This document shows, piece by piece, positions 52,601-60,141 of a stretch of 64,000 bases of DNA. The notes below the pieces were generated by a model. It was given only the letters and a program-made list of their open reading frames with translations, had not been told where the DNA came from and ran no database searches. The DNA is from an uncultured Eubacteriales bacterium (GTDB lineage: Bacteria; Bacillota; Clostridia; Oscillospirales; CAG-272): NCBI GenBank assembly GCA_900549725.1, contig URPL01000004.1:48016-112015 (forward strand), given 5' to 3'. Numbering within the stretch: position 1 is the stretch's first letter; every line of letters begins with the position of its first letter. Made by a program: the position numbers and the translations under genes.

Positions 52601-55309
52601 ACCGCTGCGGATTATAAGGCACAGCTGAAAACCGCTCTTGCAGCGTTCCGCGCCGTTTCAAAGGCAGAGCGCCGCTATGTTGACAACTATTCTCTGCTTG
52701 CCGCAGGGCTGGACCTTGTCGGCAGTGAGGAAGCGCTTGACAACGATGCGCCGTATGCCGTTTCCATTGCAGTCGATACCCTGCCCAAGAAAGTGCGGTA
52801 TTATGCGGGCGAGCGGTTTGACGCTGCGGGAATGAAAGTTGTTGTCGTTTACAGCGACGGCTCAAGAAAGCCCCTGACCGAATATAAAGTCTCCCCCACG
52901 GGTGAATTTGCCCTCGGCACGGATACGGTTTATATCAGCTACGGCATCCTGCGGACAAGCATCTCCGTTGAGGTGCGCGAACGTATGCCGTGGCAGGGCG
53001 AGGGCACCGAAGAAGATCCCTATCTCATCACCTCGGCGGACGATCTTATCGATCTGCGTTACTACATCTCCGAAAAAAATATGAAAACAAGCGGCGTCTG
53101 CTTCCGCCTCACGCGCGACATCAATATGAAAAACGCGGGAGACTGGCGCGGCATTGCCGATAATACAAACGGCTTTTGCGGGCACTTTGACGGCGCAGGC
53201 TTCTCTGTTTGGAATCTGAACGCCGCAACCTACAATGCCTGCGGTCTGTTCGGCAGACTTGGCAACGGCGCCCTGATCGAAAATCTGACGATTGCCAGCG
53301 GTTCGCTCGGCGGGAATTACCACTATTCCATCGGCGCGATTGCGGGCGAGGTTTATTCCGATGCTTCCGTTACCATCCGCAACTGCCGCAACTATGCTTC
53401 TCTTCGAGGCGTGTGGGGCATCGGCGGCATCCTCGGCGGAATTGAGGACGGCGCAAGCGCCGTAATCGAAAACTGTTCCAACCACGGTAAAGTCACCGCG
53501 CAATATACCGGCGGCGGTATCGTCGGCCAGGTCGGCCCGAACCGCTGGCGCGCAAACGGCGCCGACGTCACGCTGAACAATTGCTACAATGTCGGCACCA
53601 TCGGCGGAAAGGCTGAATGGGGCGTCGGCGGGCTGCTCGGTGCGCTTCGTATGTGCGGCGATACGGCACAGAGCACCATGCGCAACTGCTACAATGCCGG
53701 CGAGATCAAACCCGGTGCCGTCAGCGGCACGCTGCTCGGCAGCATCACGGAAACCACTCTTGTGATCGGAAACGTGTATTCTCTTGCGCAGAACGGTCTT
53801 GCGGCATGGGGCAGCTTTGACGATGACGGCAGCGAAACCGTCGGCACCGTCAAGGGCGATGCCGTGCAAAAAACCGAAGCGCAAATGAAAGACTTTGCAT
53901 TTACGCGGCAGCTCGGCACGGCATTTGCCTCCGACACCGCAAACCAAAACAGCGGCTATCCCATTCTCTCCGGCGAAAAACCGCTCGGCGAAGAAGCGCC
54001 GATTCACGGCAGCCTTGAAATTGCAACGGCACAGGAGCTTGCCGAATTTGCAAAGCGCGTGAATGACGGCGAAGCCTTCACCGGAAAAACCGTGCTTCTG
54101 ACCGCAAATATTGACCTTTCCGCCTATGACAACTGGACTCCGATCGGTCGCTATGAGCGCCGCATGTTCGACGGCTTCTTTGACGGGCAGGGCTTTGTGA
54201 TCGATAACCTGTATTCCACTGTCGGCGGCTTGTTCGGCTATGTCGGCACCAATGCAACCATTCAGAATGTCGGCATCGGCAGCGGTAAAATCGGCGCGGA
54301 CAACCTCTCCTTCATGGGCGGTATCGCCAAATGGAGCAACGGCGCAGACTTTATCAACTGCTTCAACGCGGCGCAGATCATCTGCAGCGGCTGGAGCGGC
54401 GGTATCGTCGGCACAATCCGCGACGGCGGAGAAAGCACCGTGCGCGGCTGCTACAATATCGGAAAAGTCACGGCAAGAGACTCGGTCGCAGGCGGCATTA
54501 TCGGTCACCTTTCCACAGGCGGACACGGCACCGATGTGCGCGTCACCGTTGAAAACTGCTACAACCTCGGCGCTGTTACCGCTGCCGACTGCGCCGGCGG
54601 TATTGTCGGCAGAGCACAGGCGGGCCATGTGATCAAAAACTGCTACAATGCAGGAAAGATCAGCGTCGTCGGTGAGAACATTCTGGACGGCGCAGGCGGA
54701 ATCACCGGATTGCTCACAAGCAACAATGAAGTGAGCAATTGCTATTATGACACCGCCTGCTCCGCGCGCGGCGTTGCAAGCGGTACGGATACTGCCACGG
54801 GTCTTGACTCGGCAGCATTGCAGTCGCAGGAATTTCTGCAGACGCTCGGCAATGCCTTTAAGGAGGACCGCTACGGCCTGGTCAACGGCGGCTACGCTCT
54901 GCTGTACTGGCAAAAGACGCTGCTTGCCGATGAAGTAGACGATGCAGCAGTCAAAATCGAAGCGATCGGAGAGGTGACGCTCGAAAAAGAAGAGCTGATC
55001 CTTTCGGCACAGCAGGCATGGGATGCACTGAATGATGCGCAAAGGGCTGCCCTTACAAATTATGCAGTGCTTGCCGCGGCACAGGCGCGCCTTGCCGAGC
55101 TCAAAGCCGCAAAACCCGAGACCCCTGAAAACCCGGAACAACCCGGGAGGAACGACCCGCAACAGCCCGGCGAAAAAAACGCAGACGACAATAACACGAA
55201 AAATCCGCCGAAGACCGGAGATGAGATGCGTCCCGTGATGTATCTGTTCTGCGCGGTGATTTCTCTGTGCGCGGGGATCGTTGTGCTCAAGCCGAAAAAG
55301 CGCGTATAA
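49679..55309 (+). CDS. Giant wall-anchored GLUG-repeat protein with alpha/alpha-barrel (cobalamin-capture candidate)
   Basis: An 1876-residue surface protein; the start is ATG 49679 behind AAAGGAGA (the longer open frame upstream is riboswitch). Signal peptide 1-28. Two GLUG-repeat blocks (about 30-300 and 305-580) are near-duplicates. Residues of about 590-950 form a prenyltransferase-like alpha/alpha barrel (GINGWIWGLIAMD, DVDITAMALQALAPYYND, ESISQVVVALCSLG), the fold of the alpha domain of intrinsic factor. Then come a bacterial Ig-like domain (about 1022-1102), two more GLUG blocks (to about 1750), and a C-terminal PPKTG sorting signal with a membrane helix and KKRV tail. It is the first gene under the B12 riboswitch. 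Confidence 0.9.
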   Translation: MQKINAKRWLSGILAAILLLAVFPLGTFAEDGDLTITTKEELLQFAQSVSGGESYTGKTVVLAANLSLAGEDFAGIGSSAAPFKGTFDGQNHIVSDLSSSVGFFADVNGGTVKNLIVRGMVNGASNIAGVVGKLTAGAVQNCGNEASVSGGANVGGVVGSVNGDCTVSGCYNSGAVSGTTGYIGGVTGQHWRAGTVENCYNIGTVSGPATVGGITGGHKASSPVLRNCYSAGTVVDTAGNQNNIGAVIGATRGTNENCYFLSGCGTNDKTGITEVSSLSAAQLGDAFKADEDGINGGLPVFAWQIRQPDLIITTYEALKSFAEAVSGGESYEGKLVRLGANITLGGESSPWTPIGTASAPFKGTFDGGYHVIDGMEIASGSAVGFFGAVNGGTVKNLIVAGKVNGASDVGGVVGKLTAATVQNCGNEATVSGGANVGGVVGSVNGDCTVSGCYNKGAVSGTTGYIGGVTGQHWRGGTVEDCYNLGTVTGPATVGGITGGHKAASPVLNRCYNGGTVVGKNGSTNNIDAVIGASRGTNTDCFYLAASGTSSKSGVTAVESVSASSLGAAFVDADGGVRLAWESKRSTETPVRPAFVEKTALSAALASYIKESVASTKRHGNVTGSLLGNPDYLSGASSTATDWMALAMGRFSYLCGGETVPMIDDGTGYADYLAAMKSYIERTYAQNNGILHSAKATEWHRAVVAITALGGDPTSFGTYNSAPINLIADGSYNNVLRAGPGTQGINGWIWGLIAMDTGMYDVPQDAKYPREAFIKEILKMQLCDGVNGNEYGGWVLGGYGTSSDVDITAMALQALAPYYNDDTVYTYTNEISNKEVSKTVRRCVDEALERLGSMQNANGGFSSWNTDNVESISQVVVALCSLGINPTSDSRFISTEGKSLLDGMLRFKLTDGGFCHVLGGGWNSMATDQATYALVSYWRLENGMRALYDMRGERSAADTAAIAAAQAAIAAASDPTAADYKAQLKTALAAFRAVSKAERRYVDNYSLLAAGLDLVGSEEALDNDAPYAVSIAVDTLPKKVRYYAGERFDAAGMKVVVVYSDGSRKPLTEYKVSPTGEFALGTDTVYISYGILRTSISVEVRERMPWQGEGTEEDPYLITSADDLIDLRYYISEKNMKTSGVCFRLTRDINMKNAGDWRGIADNTNGFCGHFDGAGFSVWNLNAATYNACGLFGRLGNGALIENLTIASGSLGGNYHYSIGAIAGEVYSDASVTIRNCRNYASLRGVWGIGGILGGIEDGASAVIENCSNHGKVTAQYTGGGIVGQVGPNRWRANGADVTLNNCYNVGTIGGKAEWGVGGLLGALRMCGDTAQSTMRNCYNAGEIKPGAVSGTLLGSITETTLVIGNVYSLAQNGLAAWGSFDDDGSETVGTVKGDAVQKTEAQMKDFAFTRQLGTAFASDTANQNSGYPILSGEKPLGEEAPIHGSLEIATAQELAEFAKRVNDGEAFTGKTVLLTANIDLSAYDNWTPIGRYERRMFDGFFDGQGFVIDNLYSTVGGLFGYVGTNATIQNVGIGSGKIGADNLSFMGGIAKWSNGADFINCFNAAQIICSGWSGGIVGTIRDGGESTVRGCYNIGKVTARDSVAGGIIGHLSTGGHGTDVRVTVENCYNLGAVTAADCAGGIVGRAQAGHVIKNCYNAGKISVVGENILDGAGGITGLLTSNNEVSNCYYDTACSARGVASGTDTATGLDSAALQSQEFLQTLGNAFKEDRYGLVNGGYALLYWQKTLLADEVDDAAVKIEAIGEVTLEKEELILSAQQAWDALNDAQRAALTNYAVLAAAQARLAELKAAKPETPENPEQPGRNDPQQPGEKNADDNNTKNPPKTGDEMRPVMYLFCAVISLCAGIVVLKPKKRV
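49780..50590 (+). repeat. GLUG-repeat block, first copy
   Basis: Encodes GLUG-type strands (GGTVKNLIVRGMVNGAS and VSGCYN/GAVSGTT units). It is closely matched by the second copy about 845 bp downstream; for example GNEASVSGGANVGGVVGSVN here and GNEATVSGGANVGGVVGSVN there. This is an internal duplication in the giant surface protein. Confidence 0.85.
50591..51420 (+). repeat. GLUG-repeat block, second copy
   Basis: The second copy of the internal duplication, offset about 845 bp from the first. Similarity is highest between roughly 50840 and 51200, where DNA as well as protein is nearly conserved, which points to recent duplication or gene conversion. Confidence 0.85.
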
Positions 55310-55403
55310 AACCATACAGCTCTTTTTCAACAATCACCTTATATTTTTGCATGATACGCCGGTGCCAAGCGCCGGTGTATCGCGCGTCTTGAAGGAGTTT
55401 TTT

Positions 55404-57041
55404 ATGCACTTTTCAAAACGCTTTTTTGCCGCGGCTTTGGCTTTTGCGCTGTTTTTCTCTTTGCTTTGCGCAGCTCTGCCCGCCTATGCCGCAAGCGGTC
55501 CGCAGCTGAAAACGACCCTGCGCGACGGCGCGCTGCAGCGCGGCAGCCGCAAAACCTTTGATGTCTGGGCAAGCAATGCCGCAGGGCAGAAAATCAAATG
55601 CTTTGTCACACTCAATGACGAGGAACTTTCCCCCACCTGGGACGACAGCGAGAAAACGAGCTACACTCTTCATTTTACAAAGGAGGGCGATAACCTTGTC
55701 ACCGTCAGCGCAACCTCCGACGGCGGGCAAAGAACGCAGCTTTCCTATCATATCAATTATCAGAAAGCCAACCCCGGAGATTATATCGGATCTGCGATTT
55801 TCAGTATTGAGGCGTTCACCATCGGCTGCGGATATCTCATCGCACCAGTAAGCGTTCCCATCTATGAAGGAGAAACCTCGGCGCAGCAGCTCATCCGCCT
55901 GCTGCACAAAAACGGGCTGGTCGGTTATTACGGCGGCAGCGTGGATTCCGCATTTTATCTTGCCTATATTGCCGACGGGACGGCATCGAATGCAAGATAT
56001 AACAATTATCAGAAAAGCGGCACCGCCTCTTCCCCGAGAAGGCTTGGAATTTCCCCGTCCGTCCCGGCGATTTTGCGTCCGTATCTTGAAAAGACCATGA
56101 CCTTTTACGATCCGGACGATTATGCAAAAAACTGGACGGGCTATCTCGGAGAATTTGCCATTACAAACGGCTCGGGCTGGATGTATTGCATCAACAATGT
56201 CTTTCCCAATGTCGGCTTTGCTGACAGCTTTCTTGGCGACGGGGATGTGGTGCGCGTGCAGTTTACGCTCGGCTACGGTGCGGATATCGGCGGATTTGGC
56301 GCCATCGGCACCGAAATCCCGGATGTCAGCGTGCAACCAAGCGGCGGCTACTTTGCCGTTTCCGATAAAGACGGGCTGACCAAAGCGCTCTGCCGCGCCG
56401 CGCAAAGCTCCGCCTTTTCCGCGCAGAATGTGCAAGCGGCATATGAAAAAGCCGTGGAATGCATGGCAGCGCTAAACGCCTCACAAAGCACGGTCAATGC
56501 CGCCGCAAGCGCGCTGCAAAGCGCTGTTTCAAACCCCGTATGGGAGAGCGAAACGACCGCTGCCCCGGCCACCGCCCCCGCGCAATCCTCCGCCGCAACC
56601 GCGCCCGCTCACGGCCAAGGGCAGACCGCGCCCGGAAAAACACCCGGGAGTGCCTCTGCACCGCAGGGAAGCGCCTCTGACGGCGATAGTTTACAGGAAT
56701 CGGAAACGCCCGCCGTTTCCGAAGAAAACGAAGCCCTCACAACCGCGGCGGAGCAGCTGCCGCACGATACCGCTGCCGAACCCTCAAATGGGAATACACC
56801 CGTGCAGAGTAAAGAAGCAGCTCCGCCGATCATCGGCATTCTGATCGGTGTTTTGCTGCTTTGCGGTATTGCCGCAGCGCTTTTCTTCCTGCTGCGCCGC
56901 CGGGCGGGAAAGACCGCCCCGGAAAAAACCGAGCCTGAAAAAGAGGGCAGTGATATGCCCGAAAACGAAAAGAGCGAAGCCAAAGCGGGCGAAGCCGAGC
57001 AGGAGAAAGCCGAAAAGAAAGGAACACATGACAATGCCTAA
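55404..57041 (+). CDS. Membrane-anchored DUF4430 protein (transcobalamin beta-domain-like)
   Basis: A 545-residue secreted protein; the start is ATG 55404 behind GAAGGAG. Signal peptide about 1-30. An Ig-like domain (about 35-125) precedes a DUF4430 domain (about 130-300; IYEGETSAQQLIRLLHKNGL, GYLGEFAITNGSGWMYCINN, DGDVVRVQFTLGYG). DUF4430 is the family of the C-terminal cobalamin-binding domain of intrinsic factor and transcobalamin. A FIVAR-like helical segment, a long Pro/Ala/Ser linker, one C-terminal helix (IIGILIGVLLLCGIAAALFF) and an acidic/basic cytoplasmic tail follow. Confidence 0.87.
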   Translation: MHFSKRFFAAALAFALFFSLLCAALPAYAASGPQLKTTLRDGALQRGSRKTFDVWASNAAGQKIKCFVTLNDEELSPTWDDSEKTSYTLHFTKEGDNLVTVSATSDGGQRTQLSYHINYQKANPGDYIGSAIFSIEAFTIGCGYLIAPVSVPIYEGETSAQQLIRLLHKNGLVGYYGGSVDSAFYLAYIADGTASNARYNNYQKSGTASSPRRLGISPSVPAILRPYLEKTMTFYDPDDYAKNWTGYLGEFAITNGSGWMYCINNVFPNVGFADSFLGDGDVVRVQFTLGYGADIGGFGAIGTEIPDVSVQPSGGYFAVSDKDGLTKALCRAAQSSAFSAQNVQAAYEKAVECMAALNASQSTVNAAASALQSAVSNPVWESETTAAPATAPAQSSAATAPAHGQGQTAPGKTPGSASAPQGSASDGDSLQESETPAVSEENEALTTAAEQLPHDTAAEPSNGNTPVQSKEAAPPIIGILIGVLLLCGIAAALFFLLRRRAGKTAPEKTEPEKEGSDMPENEKSEAKAGEAEQEKAEKKGTHDNA

Positions 57042-58677
57042 GCGTTTTCTCTGTGCTATGTTTTGTTTTTTGTTTCTGCTTTGCCCCCTTCCCGCCGCCG
57101 CGGCGCAATCCGAGCAAACGACGGATGTGCTTGCGATTGCAAACGGTATCATCGCCTGGAAAAAAAGCGATAACGGCGCCCCTGCGGACGGCTATCTGAT
57201 CAACGACAAATATTTGCTGCTTGCAGGCACCACCCCTGGAGATTGGTACCCCATTGCGCTCGGGCGGCTGTGCATTCCCGATAACAATGCGGCATACCTT
57301 GCCGTGCTGAAGGATCAGGTGGAGAAGCGCTACCGCGAGCCGGGAAAGCTCAGCGCCGCAAAGGCGACCGAATGGCACCGCATTTCCCTGGCAATCCTTG
57401 CAATGGGCGGAGACCCGACAAATTTCGGAACGGATGCAAACGGCGAGCCGATCAATCTCATTGCGGACGGCACCTATAACCGCGGCAGGACAACGCCGCT
57501 GGGCCGCCAGGGCATCAACGGCTGGATCTGGGGGCTTATCACGCTGGACAGCCTGCGCTATCCCGTCCCCGACGATGCCTTTTATACAAGAGAAGATATC
57601 ATAGAGGAAATCCTGTGCTGCCAGCTCAGCGACGGCGGCTTTGCCCTCAGCGGCGAGGTTTCCGACCCGGATATCACCGCGATGGCGCTGCAGGCGCTTG
57701 CCCCGTATTACGACAGCGATACTCTCCATCGATACACGCGCAAAATTACGGGGGAAACGGATGAAAAGACCGTGCGTCAGATTACGGAGGAAGCGCTTTC
57801 CTGCCTGAGCGCCCTGCAGCTGCCGAGCGGCGATTTCAAAAGCTGGGGAACACAGAATGTGGAAAGCACCGATCAGGTCGTTGTTGCGCTGTGCTGCCTT
57901 GGCATCGACCCGCTGAGCGATCCGCGGTTCATCAAAGACGGCAATACCCTTTTGGACGGGATCCTGCGCTATCGCATGCCGGACGGCGGTTTTGTGCATT
58001 CCTTTACCTATGACCCGGATAACCCCACCTCCCTGCCAGACCACTCCAATACCATGGCAAGCGAGCAGACCCTTTATACCATGGCTGCCCTGTGGCGGCA
58101 GCAAAACGGGATGCGCACACTGTATGACTTTCGCCCGGAACAGAACACGGCACCGGAACAGGCCGCCTTTACCGAGGAAGATTGCCGTACCGTGGACGCT
58201 CTGCCGCAAAAGCTGACAACCGAGCAGTATGTTCTTGTCGTCACGCTGGCGGATAAGCTGCAGAAAAGCCCCGATTTTGCACAAAAAGAACACTATGCGG
58301 CAAAGCTTGCCGACGCCAAGGCACAAATTGAACAGGTGCAGGCACAGATCGATGAACTGAACCAAACCATCGAGGAAAAGCTGTATCCCTTTGAGAATAT
58401 TACTCTGCGTGACAAAAAAACGATCGATGAAATTGTCGAGCGCTACAAAGCACTGAGTGAATACGACCGGGAAAAAATACTGCATTACGAAGATGTGGTA
58501 AAATCCAAAACCAAGGTCGACAATACGCTGCGCGCCATTCTGATCGCAATCGGGCTCACCCTCTTTTGTGCCCTGCTTGCCCTGATTTTGGTGCATCGCA
58601 TCAAAAAGCGGCGCCATCGCCGCGAAAACGAACTGGCGGCGCTTGCCGCACAGTATCAAGACGAAGACGACGACTGA
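57028..58677 (+). CDS. Membrane-anchored alpha/alpha-barrel (prenyltransferase-like) protein
   Basis: A 549-residue protein. ATG 57028 overlaps the previous stop; ATG 57034 is an alternative. Signal peptide about 1-25. The barrel (about 30-370) is a close paralogue of that in the giant protein: KATEWHRISLAILAMGGDP, GINGWIWGLITLD, DPDITAMALQALAPYYDS and ESTDQVVVALCCLGID recur. A coiled coil (about 410-490), a membrane helix (about 505-527) and a charged tail (HRIKKRRHRREN, then acidic DEDDD) follow. I infer a membrane-proximal corrinoid receptor half. Confidence 0.87.
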   Translation: MTMPKRFLCAMFCFLFLLCPLPAAAAQSEQTTDVLAIANGIIAWKKSDNGAPADGYLINDKYLLLAGTTPGDWYPIALGRLCIPDNNAAYLAVLKDQVEKRYREPGKLSAAKATEWHRISLAILAMGGDPTNFGTDANGEPINLIADGTYNRGRTTPLGRQGINGWIWGLITLDSLRYPVPDDAFYTREDIIEEILCCQLSDGGFALSGEVSDPDITAMALQALAPYYDSDTLHRYTRKITGETDEKTVRQITEEALSCLSALQLPSGDFKSWGTQNVESTDQVVVALCCLGIDPLSDPRFIKDGNTLLDGILRYRMPDGGFVHSFTYDPDNPTSLPDHSNTMASEQTLYTMAALWRQQNGMRTLYDFRPEQNTAPEQAAFTEEDCRTVDALPQKLTTEQYVLVVTLADKLQKSPDFAQKEHYAAKLADAKAQIEQVQAQIDELNQTIEEKLYPFENITLRDKKTIDEIVERYKALSEYDREKILHYEDVVKSKTKVDNTLRAILIAIGLTLFCALLALILVHRIKKRRHRRENELAALAAQYQDEDDD

Positions 58678-58708
58678 AGCATTTCTCACGGAAAGGAGGC
58701 TGCGTCCT

Positions 58709-59263
58709 GTGAAAAAAGATATTATTGCGCTGTTTTTGCTGATTTTGGTCGCAGCCGTCCTCATCCGCGGGACGAATATTCAATCCGTTGACGAATACTA
58801 TCTCACGCATATCGACGATATTACAGAGAACAGCGAAACCGTTTTTATCAGCATCCGCTGCGATACGATTTTGGAAAATTACGATATGCTCGACCCCGCG
58901 CTGCAATCGGACGAATTTGTCCCGCCAAACGGCATCATCCTGCCGAAAACGGAATATGTGCTGCGCCCGGGAGACACCGTTTTTTCCATTCTTGACCGCG
59001 CCGTGCGCTATAACCGTATTCAGATGGAATATCAGGGCGCAAGCGAAAACAACTACGGCAGCGTTTATATTCGCGGCATTCATTATCTGTATGAGTTTTC
59101 CTGCGGCCCGCTGTCGGGCTGGATGTATCGTGTGGACGGAGAGTTTCCGAACTACGGATGTTCCAAATACGAGCTGCACGACGGCCAAACGATCGAATGG
59201 GTATACACCTGCGATTTAGGGCATGACGTCGGCTGCGAATGGATTGAGGAGGGAAGCCAATGA
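58709..59263 (+). CDS. Small membrane-anchored DUF4430 protein
   Basis: A 184-residue protein with a GTG start at 58709 behind AAAGGAGG. An N-terminal membrane anchor (KKDIIALFLLILVAAVLIRG) is followed by an extracellular DUF4430 domain (RPGDTVFSILDRAVRYNRIQ, FSCGPLSGWMYRVDGEFPNY, LHDGQTIEWVYTCDLGHDVG). It lies directly before and overlaps the EcfT gene, so it may hand ligand to the transporter. Confidence 0.86.
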   Translation: MKKDIIALFLLILVAAVLIRGTNIQSVDEYYLTHIDDITENSETVFISIRCDTILENYDMLDPALQSDEFVPPNGIILPKTEYVLRPGDTVFSILDRAVRYNRIQMEYQGASENNYGSVYIRGIHYLYEFSCGPLSGWMYRVDGEFPNYGCSKYELHDGQTIEWVYTCDLGHDVGCEWIEEGSQ

Positions 59264-60141
59264 AGGCATTCGGCGCATATCATCCCGCCGTGCTGTTTTG
59301 CTATTTTTGCACGGTGCTGCTCATCGGCATGTTTGCCGCAAACCCCGCAATTTCCCTTGCAGCACTGCTCGGCGCCTCTCTCTTTTGCGCCATGCTCACC
59401 AAAGGGCGCGCGCACGGGTCAAATCTGGCGTTCTATTTTGCAATGTTTATGCTCATCGCCGTAACAAATCCGCTCTTTTCCCACAACGGCGTCACCCCGC
59501 TGTTCTTTCTCAACGGAAATGCCGTCACTCTGGAGGCGCTGCTCTACGGCGTTTTTCTCTCCGTGATGATTCTCGGCATTCTGCTTTGGTGCCATTGCTA
59601 TGGGGAAATTATGACAAGCGAAAAATTTTTATATCTCTTCGGCGCGCTCATTCCGAAGCTTTCGCTGGTGCTCTCCATGGCGCTGCGCTTTCTCCCGCTG
59701 TTCGTGCAGCGGATGCACAGCGTCAGCGCAGTGCAGAAAACGCTCGGGCAATACAGCGGAAAAAGCCTTGTCGGCCGCGCACAGAATGCGCTGCGCGTTT
59801 TCGGCGCGGTTATCGCATGGTCGTTTGAGCATGCCATGGAAACCGCCGCCTCCATGAAAGCGCGCGGATACGGGCAAAAGGGGCGAACGCATTTTTCGCT
59901 GTTTTCCTTTACCGTGCGCGACGGTGTTTTGCTTTCCGTATGCGCAGGGCTGTTTTTCACGGTGCTGTTTGGCATAGCCCGCGGCGTGTGCACCTTTTCC
60001 TTTTATCCGCGCATTGCTTCCCTGCTGCGCACCCCGCTTGCCTGTGCCGTTTATATTGCATTTGCCGTGCTTTCACTGCTGCCGTTTTTGATTGAAGTTA
60101 AGGAGGCTGTTGTATGGAAATACTGCGTATCGAAAATCTGA
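59260..60141 (+). CDS. ecfT: ECF transporter transmembrane component EcfT
   Basis: A 293-residue membrane protein, the scaffold that couples ATPases to the substrate-binding S component. The characteristic coupling motif is in ETAASMKARGYG; PKLSLVLSMALRFLPLFVQR is the other family signature. About five to six helices are present. It overlaps the DUF4430 gene by 4 bp and the ATPase gene by 28 bp. Confidence 0.92.
   Translation: MKAFGAYHPAVLFCYFCTVLLIGMFAANPAISLAALLGASLFCAMLTKGRAHGSNLAFYFAMFMLIAVTNPLFSHNGVTPLFFLNGNAVTLEALLYGVFLSVMILGILLWCHCYGEIMTSEKFLYLFGALIPKLSLVLSMALRFLPLFVQRMHSVSAVQKTLGQYSGKSLVGRAQNALRVFGAVIAWSFEHAMETAASMKARGYGQKGRTHFSLFSFTVRDGVLLSVCAGLFFTVLFGIARGVCTFSFYPRIASLLRTPLACAVYIAFAVLSLLPFLIEVKEAVVWKYCVSKI

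Noticed and set aside
52862..55333. An 823-codon minus-strand frame opposite the giant surface gene
   Set aside because: It mirrors GLUG-repeat codons, so the repeats appear in both directions. The plus strand alone has riboswitch, signal peptide and sorting signal.
56830..58764. A 644-codon minus-strand frame opposite the barrel gene
   Set aside because: It is antisense to a clear alpha/alpha-barrel gene and to parts of two DUF4430 genes, with no ribosome site.
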